DNA of 23,358 bases from Candidatus Saccharimonadota bacterium. GTDB lineage: Bacteria > Patescibacteriota > Saccharimonadia > UBA4664. The notes under the pieces are model-generated. The model did not search any database, was not told the DNA's origin, and saw nothing but the letters and a program-made list of their open reading frames with translations. The position numbers were made by a program, and so were the translations under genes. The DNA lies in assembly GCA_029237755.1 (NCBI GenBank), contig JAQZBT010000003.1:1-23358 (forward strand), given 5' to 3'. Of this stretch, positions 4,702 to 14,100 are shown one piece after another; the stretch's first letter is position 1; the number at the start of each line of letters is the position of its first letter.

Positions 4702-6528
4702 ATGAGCGCGCGTGTTGTGCGGGGTCTAGTCCCCGAAAGAAAACCGCACCCTACCACCAAATGGAGCTTGCTCATGGCACTATTGGTGGTGGTCGTGCTT
4801 GGCGTGCCCAGACTAGCACTGGCCGGGCAGCCCTCCGTTAACTACCCCGCAGGACCTCAAAGCGGGGGAGTCTTCACTGGTCCATACACTTTTGCCACCT
4901 ACATCCGCTGTACCAGCGGCGCCGAGTTCCCCTACAACTACACCCAGGACACTCATGGCACCAATACGTATGCCTTCTACGGCACGCCCGACGGGTCGCT
5001 CAAGGTCTACATCAACGGTGGCGGCCCTCACATCCTGATCTCCTGCGGCAACCCTGTCGGCGCTGAGAGTCATGTCGTCAGCTACACCATCACCCGAGGC
5101 ACTGCGTCAACTTCAACTCCCACGCCCACACCTACCCCGAAGAAGACCAGCGCGCCTAAACCCACGGTCGCGGCGACATACGCACCAGGCGCTGCCATTC
5201 CCACACCCACGCTATCTTCCGCGCCCACCCCTGCAACCAATACAACGACCACGCCTTCGCCAACCGCCTCGCCCAGTCCGCCTCCAGGATCTGCGCCTGC
5301 CGCACCAACCCCGCCGTCGAAACCCGAGGGCCCCAATGCCTTGTCTCTAATCTGGCTCTACCTCTTCTTTGGCCTCGCCTCACTAATTCTTTTAATACCG
5401 CTGCTGCGCATCAAGCGCGTTAGCGATTTCTTCAGACATCACGGCACCAGGCTGTGGCTCCGTATCGAGCCCTACTGGTTCAGGTTTCGCCGGACCTTGC
5501 TCAAGCCGGTTCATATACATGGACGCCATGAAGCCAAACGCCCGGGACTGGCGCACTACCATCACACGGGCAAGGTTCTGGCGCGTCATCACACGTCTTA
5601 CGCCTCGCTGGCCTTCCTTATATTGCTTACGACCGTACTTACCGCCGCCATCTCCTGGTCCACCAAAGCCGAGTCATCGCTCCTCACACTCACCGTGACC
5701 GGTCCACCGCCGTCCACTGCCGCCACTATTACCGACCCGTCCACGGGCGACACCTTCACCACCAGCACCCAGACCATCCGCGGCAGCTGCCCGACCGGCC
5801 TGTTCGTAGAGATCTGGCGCAACGGCACCTTCGCCGGCAGCACCGTCTGTGACATCAACGGTCTCTTCGCCGTGCTCATCACGCTCACTCCCGGTCAAAA
5901 CGACCTCATCGCCCGCGACCGTGACGCCCTTGGTCAGTACGGCCCCGACTCGGCCACCGTCACTGTCTACTACAACCCACCACCACCTCCCACGCCTACA
6001 CCAACGCCTAGCGCGACTCCCGCCCCCACCGCGGCACCCTCCACGCCCCGCCCGTCGCCCAGTGCCACACCGGCCCCAGCGGCGCCGGCTCCGCTGCTAC
6101 TGACCTCGGACCGTACCTTCTACCAGGGTGTCGACACCGGCGAACCCGTCTCCTGGACCATCAAAGTCAGTGGCGGCAGCGCGCCCTACTCCACTACGTG
6201 GCAGTGGGGCGACGGCATCACCGATCCGCTTCACGTCGGCGTAGCAGGGGAGTTTAAGCTCCAGCACAGCTATTCCGATCCCGGTTTCTATCAGGTCACC
6301 ATCCGAGCCAAGGACGCCGCCGGCCACGAAGCGGTAATCCAGCTCATGGTAGTAGTGAGTGGAGAGGGGACGCCGGCCACCTTCGGCAGCGTCGACAAGC
6401 CCGGCGTACTCATATTCATTTGGCCGCTCATTAGCTTGATCAGCCTAATCACAATCAGCTTCTGGCTCGGCGAACGCCACGAGCTATCACAAATGCGCCC
6501 CTTCCTCCGCTTCACCCGCGCTACATAA
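4702..6528 (+). CDS. Multi-domain envelope protein with Ig-like and PKD domains
   Basis: A 608-residue membrane protein. Order of parts: a signal peptide or first span (about 20-41, cleavage near LALAG); an unrecognised extracytoplasmic domain with two cysteines (about 43-133); a Pro/Thr/Ser linker (134-210); a span (about 213-236); a basic, histidine-containing cytoplasmic stretch of about 60 residues; a span (about 298-320); an Ig-like domain with a Cys pair (about 335-425, STAATITDPSTGDTF to VTVYY); a second Pro/Thr linker; a PKD domain (about 466-558, WQWGDG and HSYSDPGFYQVTI); and a last span (about 572-592). The positive-inside rule places both folded regions outside. PKD and Ig-like folds usually mediate adhesion or protein contacts. 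A possible -10 box TAAACT (4689-4694) lies 8 nt before ATG, with no clear ribosome site. Confidence 0.75.
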   Translation: MSARVVRGLVPERKPHPTTKWSLLMALLVVVVLGVPRLALAGQPSVNYPAGPQSGGVFTGPYTFATYIRCTSGAEFPYNYTQDTHGTNTYAFYGTPDGSLKVYINGGGPHILISCGNPVGAESHVVSYTITRGTASTSTPTPTPTPKKTSAPKPTVAATYAPGAAIPTPTLSSAPTPATNTTTTPSPTASPSPPPGSAPAAPTPPSKPEGPNALSLIWLYLFFGLASLILLIPLLRIKRVSDFFRHHGTRLWLRIEPYWFRFRRTLLKPVHIHGRHEAKRPGLAHYHHTGKVLARHHTSYASLAFLILLTTVLTAAISWSTKAESSLLTLTVTGPPPSTAATITDPSTGDTFTTSTQTIRGSCPTGLFVEIWRNGTFAGSTVCDINGLFAVLITLTPGQNDLIARDRDALGQYGPDSATVTVYYNPPPPPTPTPTPSATPAPTAAPSTPRPSPSATPAPAAPAPLLLTSDRTFYQGVDTGEPVSWTIKVSGGSAPYSTTWQWGDGITDPLHVGVAGEFKLQHSYSDPGFYQVTIRAKDAAGHEAVIQLMVVVSGEGTPATFGSVDKPGVLIFIWPLISLISLITISFWLGERHELSQMRPFLRFTRAT

Positions 6529-6530
6529 TC

Positions 6531-6560
6531 AAAAAGGCGCCCACCCCTGGTTAGGGGGTA
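6531..6560 (-). terminator. Terminator for the deaminase gene
   Basis: Read on the minus strand, CCCCT-AACC-AGGGG, flanked by a looser outer stem, is followed by GGGCGCC and five T residues. It lies between two convergent genes. Confidence 0.5.
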
Positions 6561-6566
6561 GACGCG

Positions 6567-7103
6567 CTAATTGTCGGCAACGCAGTATTCGCGGAGCAGC
6601 CACTCCAGCGTGAAGCGCTCCATAATGACAGGTTCTTCACCCAGGCGATGGGTGGCGAATAACGTGTCAGGCGTCATTTCCGAAGCGGAGGCAAACTCCC
6701 TGCGACATTCACCACACGGGTGCAATGTCCGACTCTCCCTGGAGCTTTCCTGGTCTGGCTGGTATGGGCCGATTACGGCCAAGCCTATGACGAGGGGGTA
6801 GCCGGCTGCACGGGCTTTGCGCAGTGCGACGCGTTCGGCGCAAATCTTGTCCGGGTCTGGACCCGGCAGACGCTTTATGTTTCCGCCGCAGTAAGTGCCG
6901 ATGCGGCTCGTAGGCGGGTCATGAGCAACGAGCAGTGCTCCTACATTGAAAGCCCGGTAGGACTCTGCCAATGTGGCGGCTGCCAGAGTTGTCCAGTCGT
7001 ACGCCGCGAGGCTCAGACACAGCTCCTTGAAGGTATGTGCTGGGTCTACTGCCGGCCAACCTGGGCGGTCGTAGTACAGCTCCCGGTCACTTGGTGCTCT
7101 CAC
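6567..7103 (-). CDS. Cytidine/deoxycytidylate deaminase-family protein
   Basis: A 178-residue zinc hydrolase of the cytidine deaminase fold, which removes the amino group of a cytosine-type base. The zinc and catalytic motif CAERVALRKA (about 88-97) supplies the Cys and the proton-shuttling Glu. The second half-site PCGECR (about 129-134) supplies two Cys. Upstream, FNVGALLVA and TYCGGNIK match the usual core. The protein is longer than a typical bacterial Cdd (about 130 residues), with an extra N-terminal 35 residues and a C-terminal extension; substrate is not certain. The start is GTG with ribosome site GAGGAGG 5 nt upstream. It has its own minus-strand promoter and is divergent from the surface-protein gene. 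It probably serves nucleotide salvage. Confidence 0.8.
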   Translation of the reverse strand: MRAPSDRELYYDRPGWPAVDPAHTFKELCLSLAAYDWTTLAAATLAESYRAFNVGALLVAHDPPTSRIGTYCGGNIKRLPGPDPDKICAERVALRKARAAGYPLVIGLAVIGPYQPDQESSRESRTLHPCGECRREFASASEMTPDTLFATHRLGEEPVIMERFTLEWLLREYCVADN

Positions 7104-7146
7104 ATCCGCCTCCTCTCGGTTGACAGAGCGGTGTGTAAGTTACGTA

Positions 7147-7175
7147 ATTATGATATTAAGCCTCGAGAACGTCAA
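7147..7175 (-). promoter_or_regulatory. Promoter of the deaminase gene
   Basis: On the minus strand: TTGACG (7175-7170), 17-nt spacer, CATAAT (7152-7147). It predicts a start near 7140 and a leader of about 37 nt that includes the GAGGAGG ribosome site. Confidence 0.65.
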
Positions 7176-7208
7176 CAATATTTGACCCGCGCCCGACTGC
7201 CTAGGCTA

Positions 7209-7268
7209 GCAACTGCCGTTAGCGAAGCAGAGCGCATATACCTAGCTTAATGAGTTAACGGCAGTTGC
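7209..7268. promoter_or_regulatory. Inverted repeat between the divergent promoters, possible operator
   Basis: GCAACTGCCGTTA (7209-7221) and its exact complement TAACGGCAGTTGC (7256-7268) are separated by 34 nt. The half-site GGCAGTTG recurs at 7285-7292, where it overlaps the -35 box of the surface-protein promoter. This suggests several binding sites for one regulator. Confidence 0.5.
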
Positions 7269-7289
7269 AGTTATCCACGGTAAAGGCAG

Positions 7290-7318
7290 TTGACACGGAA
7301 ACTGATACTAGTTACGCT
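7290..7318 (+). promoter_or_regulatory. Promoter of the first surface-protein gene
   Basis: Perfect TTGACA (7290-7295), 17-nt spacer, TACGCT (7313-7318). The same two hexamers at the same spacing precede the paralogous gene at 14537. Confidence 0.6.
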
Positions 7319-7324
7319 TATTAC

Positions 7325-7340
7325 AGCTCTCGCGAGAGCT
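7325..7340 (+). promoter_or_regulatory. 16-bp perfect palindrome at the predicted transcript start
   Basis: AGCTCTCGCGAGAGCT begins 7 nt after the -10 box. In RNA it would fold into a 6-bp hairpin at the very 5' end of the mRNA, a form known to stabilise abundant transcripts. As DNA it could be an operator. Confidence 0.5.
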
Positions 7341-7375
7341 AAACAAAACTTCAAAAAGTCAGACACAAAACACCA

Positions 7376-8485
7376 GTGATCAAATCTAGACGCACAAACA
7401 AACGCTCCCGCAGCCATTCGATGCTGAAACGCATAGGGTTGGTGGGGATTTTTGTTGTAGCTGCACTGGTCTATCCCACGCTTAACGTCAAAGCCGCCAC
7501 CCTGACAACTGCCTCGGTGGCTATTTCAGATCCTCGCCCCAACCAAACGGTCAGCTACGCCTTCACAGGCTCTAGTGTCACCACAAGCCTTATCCGCTGC
7601 CTCCGCTTCGAATGGCGCGACACTGCTACCGGCTCGACAGTTCCCACTGGCTTAAACACTGCCGGTGCCACTCTCGACACTGCTGTTTCTGCCACCAACT
7701 ACATCCCCACCCCAGGCTCCTGGACCACCAACCATCCCGCCAACGGCACCGTCACGGTTACCAACGCCGCCGGTGAGACCCCCGCCAGCGCCTCCGCCCG
7801 CAGGATTAGCTTCTACAACGTGGTCAACGGCGCCACTGCCGACACCCGCTACTTCCTCAAGGTCTTCACCTACACCAACGTCGACTGCTCCACCGGTCAG
7901 CTCGACAACGCCACAGTCCTCTTTATCTACACCAACGGCTCGACCCTGACCCTCACAGTCGACCAGACGCTCACGTTCACCGTCAACGCCGTGGGCTCCG
8001 GCCTGGCTTGCAACGGCACCACCACTACCCAGGCGTCTACCTCCACCACCATCCCATTTGGCACTGTCTCGCCAGCCTCCAACGGCGTCGTCTGCCAGGA
8101 CCTGATCGCAGCTACCAATGCTACTAACGGCTACACGGTCTATGCCCGCTACACCGCCGCACCGACCAACGCCCTCTCCCAAACCATCAACAACCACACC
8201 GGTTCCAACGCCGCTCCCTCCGCCTTTTCGGCCGCCGGTGTCGAGGCCTACGGCTACACCACCGACGACGGCACCTTGGCCGGCATCAACCCGACAGCCA
8301 ACCGTTTCACCAGCCCGGGCCAGGGTTGGGCAGCTATGACCACCACTAACGCCGAAGTTGGCTACTCAGCCCTGGGTGTCACGACCGCCACCCACCGGAT
8401 CGGCCACCAGGTGGGCGTATCCACCACCACCGAGCCCGGCACCTACTCCACCACCGTCATCTACACCATGACCCCCGTCTACTAG
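7376..8485 (+). CDS. Exported surface protein with WxL-like C-terminal module (paralogue 1)
   Basis: A 369-residue exported protein. A long basic N terminus (KSRRTNKRSRSHS) precedes a hydrophobic core (about 20-36) and cleavage near NVKA|ATL (40). The mature part is rich in Thr, Ser, Ala and Asn, with little charge, and looks like beta-sandwich repeats. It is clearly paralogous to the product of 14537: both share ATLTxASVxxSDxRP at the mature start, GSTVPTG, TTIPF, a TNATNG(Y/F)TVY block and the end GxYSTTxxYTxxPVY. The last motif recalls the end of WxL surface domains, though the Trp is absent. Four cysteines may form disulfides. The start is uncertain: GTG 7376 has no ribosome site and ATG 7421 is an alternative. 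It precedes the secretion genes, so it may be abundant envelope material or a cargo. Confidence 0.75.
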   Translation: MIKSRRTNKRSRSHSMLKRIGLVGIFVVAALVYPTLNVKAATLTTASVAISDPRPNQTVSYAFTGSSVTTSLIRCLRFEWRDTATGSTVPTGLNTAGATLDTAVSATNYIPTPGSWTTNHPANGTVTVTNAAGETPASASARRISFYNVVNGATADTRYFLKVFTYTNVDCSTGQLDNATVLFIYTNGSTLTLTVDQTLTFTVNAVGSGLACNGTTTTQASTSTTIPFGTVSPASNGVVCQDLIAATNATNGYTVYARYTAAPTNALSQTINNHTGSNAAPSAFSAAGVEAYGYTTDDGTLAGINPTANRFTSPGQGWAAMTTTNAEVGYSALGVTTATHRIGHQVGVSTTTEPGTYSTTVIYTMTPVY

Positions 8486-8500
8486 GTCTCTTAAAACCAC

Positions 8501-8529
8501 TTCCGCCGCCATAACGCTAATGCTATAGT
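8501..8529 (+). promoter_or_regulatory. Candidate promoter of the VirB6-like pair, leaderless type
   Basis: A -10 box TATAGT (8524-8529) ends 8 nt before the ATG at 8537. The -35 (TTCCGC 8501-8506) is poor. No ribosome site precedes the ATG, which fits a leaderless mRNA. Confidence 0.45.
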
Positions 8530-8536
8530 TAGACGT

Positions 8537-11182
8537 ATGAAGAGGCGGATTTTCGGAATCTTTCTGACGCTGTTTGCCAGCGTCTCGTTCACGCTCGCCG
8601 CGCCTCAGCTTGCGTATGCTGCGCCCGAGACGGACGGTACAGCCGAGACATCTCCTACCTGTGACGCCGGTAGTGTCTTTACGTGGATGGTCTGCGATTT
8701 CGTGAAGACTCTGGTCGGCGTGGTCGACTGGATCCGCGAAGAGATCATCCTGCCTTTCCTCGAAGAGAGACCTCTAGACAAGAACACCAAGGAGGTCGAG
8801 CCGGTCTATGAAATCTGGGAAGGCTTCCGCAACGTCGCGAGCCTGTTCCTGATACTGGTATTCTTCTTTGTGATATTTGGAACGGCCTTGGGTTGGGACA
8901 ACTACTCCATTAAGAAGATTCTTCCCCGCCTGGTGGCTGGAGCGGTCCTGGTACCGTTCTCCTGGTGGATCTGCGTCATCGTCATCGACATCGGCAACAT
9001 CCTGGGTCAAGGATTACTGTCCCTGACCACCAACTTCATCGATCCTGCCAATATCGACTTTAGCTCCAGCATGTCCAAGCTCTTCCTGGCCGGAGGCGTG
9101 GGGCTGGGTGTGGCCGGGGCGGCCGCCGCCATCACGGGCGTCAGCCTGGGCCTGGTCATCAGCATGGTTATTGCCTTCGCAGCGGTGCTTGTGACCCTAA
9201 TCTTCCGCAAGATTCTCATCACCCTCATGGTCATCCTGAGCCCGTTTGCCTTCATGCTCTGGATCCTGCCCAACACGTCGAAATGGTTTAGCGAGTGGTG
9301 GCAGAACTTCTTCAAGCTCGTCATGATGTACCCCATCATCATGTTGCTGTTTGAGGCCGGGCGCATCTTCTCGGTCGCAGCCGGCGCCACGGCCGGTAAC
9401 GGTCTCGAAGAGGCCGCTATTCCGCTCCTGCAGGTAGCCGGTCTGATCGTCCCGCTCTTCGCCGTACCCATGGCGTTCGCCTGGGCGGGCAAGGGCATGA
9501 AGCTGGGTCAAGCCGCCATCGGCAAGGCTGCCGGAGCCATGGACAAGCGTTACGGCAAGGACTCCGACAAGGCCAAGCTCCGCGCGGAGCAACGCGTGCA
9601 GAAAAACGCCGACCGCTTCAACGACAAGAACTCAAACCCCCTCGGTATCAAGGCCCTCGGCTCGGTCAAGCGCGGTATCGCCCTCAAGCGGTCTGGCTTG
9701 GGTGGCTTCTTTGGCGGTGTAACGGCCGGCAACATCAAGGACGCCCAGGGTAATGTCATCGGTAAGCGCCGCATCCCAGGTATCTCCAACAACGCTGCCA
9801 CCAAGCAGCGCATCAATGCTGCCTCCGCCAAGTACCAGTCCGAGCGCGCCCAGTCCGATGCCGCCGACCAGCAGCGCCTCAACGACTCCCGCACCTCCCA
9901 CGAGCGCGTCCACGACGCGACGGCCGCCCAGGTCGACAAGCTGCACGCCGCCCGCGTTGCCGAAGCCATGACTGCCTTCAAGAATGCCGAAGGCGTCTCG
10001 ATCAAGGATATCCCGCTCGGCGGTGCCGGCCGTAAAGAGTTGCAAGATATCGCAGCCGGCGCCCTGGAGCGGGGAGACAAGGCCACACTGGAAGCCGCGG
10101 TCACCCGACTGTCGCAATCTGGTGGTGGTTTCGATGCCGCTCAAGAACTCGCCCAAGGTCGGGTCGGTAAGATCCAAAACGCCGACGGCTCCATCGACTA
10201 CGTCGGTGGCAACGGCACTAGCGTCAAATATGTTGACAAGGAGGGCTTCGCCCTTACGTCAAAGAATGGACCGAGAGCCAGTTCCGAACACGAAGTTGCC
10301 ACGGAAAATGCCCTCCTCGGTGGCACCTGGGGTGAAAACGTGGCCGACGAGCACAAGGACATGTGGTACCGCGCCACGAAGGGCGCTAGCGGTATGGATG
10401 CCAACAAGCCGATCATTGCCGCCTCCAGCGACATGTCCGCGGCCGACATCGCCAAGCAGCCCCATGGTCAGATCAAGCGTCTCGCCGCCTTCTACAACCA
10501 GGCTGCCCGCTCTGGCGATCCTGAGATAGTTAAAGCTGCCCACGACGGCGCCGCCGACTTCGCCCAGGCCGTTTCGAGTGCCCATGAGAACAAGAACCTG
10601 CGCGGTCAGATCACGACCGAAGCCAAACGCCAGTTGGCCGAGGCCGGCCAGGTCAATATGCCCGGCCAGCACCTGGTTGCGCCCGTGGTGGCCAAGGACT
10701 TCGCCGCCGATGCAGCGGCCGCCCCCGCGCCTACCGTCACTCCCGTTGCCACCCGTACCGCCACGGCCATCGTCGAGGCGACCGGACACGATGTCGCACA
10801 CGTCGCCGACATCAACCAGCAGATCAACCAGCAGATCGAACTCTCCAGCGAAAACCGCAGCGAATTGCACGAAAACATCCAGAACCGCGTCATGCAGGCC
10901 GGCCGTCTCACCGGCCAGGACCTGGCCGACCTGGGAGTCGGCCGCCCCGCCGACTACACCCCGCCCGTCCCCAGTGGCGTAAGCCGCAAGATGGCCGAGC
11001 AGTTCCAGGGCAACATCGATGCCATCTCTGACGCCGCCCGCCACTACCAGCAAGCCACGCCCATCGATCACCCCACGCGGCCTGACTACAACTACCAGCA
11101 AGCAGTTCAGGAAGCCTACCTGCAGGAACGGCCGCTACCGCCGCCTCCACCGCCACGACCTCAGCAACCAGACACGCCGTAG
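8537..11182 (+). CDS. VirB6/TrbL-like type IV secretion membrane protein with long tail (copy 1)
   Basis: An 881-residue protein. A signal peptide (about 1-29) is followed by a short exported region with a Cys pair (CDAGSVFTWMVCD, 42-54). The polytopic core has spans near 100-118, 131-152, 183-203, 205-223, 226-245, 260-282 and 296-316. LVAGAVLVPFSWW and the DIGNILGQG motif match VirB6/TrbL-type inner-membrane channel subunits. A charged, Ala-rich tail of about 560 residues follows, beginning GKGMKLGQAAIGKA and ending in polyproline (PPPPPPRPQQ). The tail carries blocks conserved in the next gene: DKRYGKDS near 340, MSAADIAKQPHGQIKRLAAFY near 640-660, and VSRKMAEQF near the end. In known systems VirB6 helps move substrate across the inner membrane. 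No VirB4 or VirD4 ATPase lies in the window. Confidence 0.75.
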   Translation: MKRRIFGIFLTLFASVSFTLAAPQLAYAAPETDGTAETSPTCDAGSVFTWMVCDFVKTLVGVVDWIREEIILPFLEERPLDKNTKEVEPVYEIWEGFRNVASLFLILVFFFVIFGTALGWDNYSIKKILPRLVAGAVLVPFSWWICVIVIDIGNILGQGLLSLTTNFIDPANIDFSSSMSKLFLAGGVGLGVAGAAAAITGVSLGLVISMVIAFAAVLVTLIFRKILITLMVILSPFAFMLWILPNTSKWFSEWWQNFFKLVMMYPIIMLLFEAGRIFSVAAGATAGNGLEEAAIPLLQVAGLIVPLFAVPMAFAWAGKGMKLGQAAIGKAAGAMDKRYGKDSDKAKLRAEQRVQKNADRFNDKNSNPLGIKALGSVKRGIALKRSGLGGFFGGVTAGNIKDAQGNVIGKRRIPGISNNAATKQRINAASAKYQSERAQSDAADQQRLNDSRTSHERVHDATAAQVDKLHAARVAEAMTAFKNAEGVSIKDIPLGGAGRKELQDIAAGALERGDKATLEAAVTRLSQSGGGFDAAQELAQGRVGKIQNADGSIDYVGGNGTSVKYVDKEGFALTSKNGPRASSEHEVATENALLGGTWGENVADEHKDMWYRATKGASGMDANKPIIAASSDMSAADIAKQPHGQIKRLAAFYNQAARSGDPEIVKAAHDGAADFAQAVSSAHENKNLRGQITTEAKRQLAEAGQVNMPGQHLVAPVVAKDFAADAAAAPAPTVTPVATRTATAIVEATGHDVAHVADINQQINQQIELSSENRSELHENIQNRVMQAGRLTGQDLADLGVGRPADYTPPVPSGVSRKMAEQFQGNIDAISDAARHYQQATPIDHPTRPDYNYQQAVQEAYLQERPLPPPPPPRPQQPDTP

Positions 11183-11185
11183 CCT

Positions 11186-14100
11186 ATGCGTAGACGGCTG
11201 TTTGGCATTCTGCTTACCTTCTCCCTGGCCTTCGGGGCGCTCTTGTCCAACGCGCCCTATGTCCATGCGGGTTCTTCGGGCGACTGTATCGCGGATCCTG
11301 TCGGCTGTACCATCCTGGTAGTCATCCTCAACCCGGCACCCCCGACCAACGCCACCGTTACCGTCACACGCCAGGCCAATAGCGCTCAAGACAACAGTTT
11401 CACTCTCAATCCCACCAGCCCAGGCCGCTATACCTCTGGCGGCACCATCTGGGGTACGTCGCCCTCGGATGGCGACTGTGCTTCGGCGGGCAATCAGAAG
11501 TACTTCGATATCACAGTCTCAGGCAGCGCCACCGGCGCGGTGAACCGCATCAACATGTGCCACAACCAGAGTCCCCAGGCCAACATGAGCACGCACGAGA
11601 AGACCATCACCGTTCCTGTTGCCCTAGCCAACAGCGGCAAGGGCGGCATCCGCGGTCACATCACGGTCAAAGACATCGCCAACCGGATCGTCGACTGCCC
11701 AGCCGGTTCGCCCGTTACGATCCAGGGTCCGACGAACAAGAACGTCTTCTTCGGCGGCGGAGGCAATTTCGACTCCGGTATGGACCTGCTGCCGGGCACC
11801 TATCGGGTGGAGGTCAACTGTACCGTCGACGACCTGGCCGCCAACTGGGTCTTCGTAAACGTCAAAGTCGATGCCAACAAGTACACGGTCCTAAACCAGC
11901 TCATCGACCAGGCCAACCCGCAGACCCCACCTCCGGAAGGGGACTTGGGCAAAAACGTTGAGGACACCTGCAACGCCGGTCCCTACTTCTCGTGGCTCAT
12001 CTGCGACCTCATTATCGTTCCCGCGGTCAGCGCCATCGACTGGGTACGCGACAATATCCTGGTGCCTCTGCTCGAAGAGAAGCCGATGGACAACAAAGAC
12101 CCGCGGGTAAAGCCTATCTACAATATCTGGGAAGGCTTCAAGAACGTCGCCAGCCTGATGTTCATCCTCATATTCTTCCTAGTCATCATCGGTAACGCGC
12201 TCGGGTTCGACAACTACACCATCAAGAAGATTCTGCCCCGGCTGGTCGCCGGCGCGGTTTTGATCCCATTCTCATGGTGGCTGTGCGTGATCGTAGTAGA
12301 TATCGGCAATATCCTGGGCAACGGACTCGTGTCGCTCAGCGCCACCGCCGTACCGGCGACCAATATCAACTTTGAGTCCCACCTCGGCAAGCTGGTCCTG
12401 GGCGGCCTGCTGATCGGCTCGGTAGCGGTGGCCAGTACCGCGCTCGCCACCCTCGGTGCCGGCGTTATCGCCACAGTCGTGATCGCCATCTTTGTCACCC
12501 TCTTTACGCTCATCCTGCGCAAGATCCTCATTACGCTGGCGATTGTCCTGAGTCCCTTCGCGATCCTGCTCTGGATCCTGCCCAACACAGAAAAGTGGTT
12601 CAAAGAGTGGTGGCAAAACTTCATTAAGCTCGTCATGATGTTCCCCTTGATCATGCTGCTCTTCGAAGCCGGCCGGATCTTCTCGGCGGCGGCTGGTGCT
12701 GCCCCGGTCAACGGCATTGAAAAAGGTGTCACCGGTATCATCCAGTTTGCCGCCGTCGTCTTGCCGCTGTTCCTGGTTCCCGCCACCTTCTCGATGGCCG
12801 GCAAGGGCTTCCAGCTCGGCGGCGACGCGATCCGTAAGGCCGGTGGCGCCCTCGACAAGCGCTACGGTAAGGATTCGGAACGGGCCAAGCTCAGGGCAGC
12901 CGACCGTAAGGCCGTCAACGCCAACCGCGCTATGGACGCCATGCATGGTCCCGGGCCGATGACCTTCGGCCGCAAGCTCAAGGGGGCCGTGGCGCTCAAG
13001 CGCTCCGGTCTCGGTAGCTTTGCCCAGGGCGCCGGCAAGCGCCCCATCAACCCGCACAAGCAGATGGCTATCAACCAGGCCCAAGCCAAGTACCAGGCCG
13101 ACGTTGGTCTCTCCGAGGCCCAGGACCAGTTCCGCATGGAGAACGACCAGACCTCCAAGGAAGCGATTCGTAACGAGACCGCGGGCATCGTCGATGCCGA
13201 CAAGGAAGCCAAGATCTCACAGGCCGAGTCGACTGCCAAGAACGCCCAGGGCACTTCCATGCGTAACATGAACCTGACCGAAAGCCAGAGTGAGCAGTCC
13301 ATCGCCGAAATCAAGGCCGCCCGGGCCGAGTTTAACCGCACCGGCTCAGCCAAGAGCCAGGCCAAGCTCGCCGAAGTGCTAGGTCGCGCCGACGGCGGCA
13401 TCGACCAGCTCGAAGGCATGATTCACGGCGAGGTCGCCAAGGGCGATAAGGCCAATCAGGCGGTTATCTCCGGCGCCCTGCGTCGTCTCAGTAACTCCTA
13501 CACGGGCTTCCAGCGGGCCCAGGACATGGCTATGGGCTCGATTGAGGAGTACCGCGATAGCAATGGCAAACTCCGCTTCAGGGGTGGCGACGGCAAGAAT
13601 GCCGACGGCTCTAAGGCCCTCTTCGGTGGCAGCTATAAGCAGGTCGTCGACGACAAGTGGCGCGACACCTGGGCTCGCGGTACCAAGGATGCACCGGGCA
13701 ACGACAAGGCCAAGCCTATGACTTCAGCCGGTGTCGACATGTCATCCGACCAGCTGGCCGGCACCGATGCCGCGCAAATCAAGCGCTACCTGGCCTTCTA
13801 CGACCAGGGACGCGAGTCTTCTGACTCCGCGATCAAGAAGGCCGCCACCAAGGGCGCCACCGACTTCGCCATCGCCTCGCAGGAAATCTATGGGACCGCC
13901 GAGGCCAAGGGTGCTCTCTCTACCGAAACCAAGGCCACGATCGCCAAGGGCGCAGACATGCGCCAGCCCGTCGTGTCAGAGAAGTTGGCAGCAGAGTGGA
14001 GTGTCACCCCGACCCGCGACGCCCCGACTGCCACCGTCGACCGCGTCTTGTCCGGCAATATCGTCGCCGCCACCGGCAACGACCTGCATCACGCCTCGCA

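Noticed and set aside
6720..7250. A 176-codon plus-strand frame
   Set aside because: Opposite the deaminase gene and running through the divergent promoters; Cys-rich nonsense composition.
10259..11101. A 280-codon open frame on the minus strand
   Set aside because: Antisense shadow of the VirB6-like tail, with Gly/Val-rich composition and no recognisable domain.
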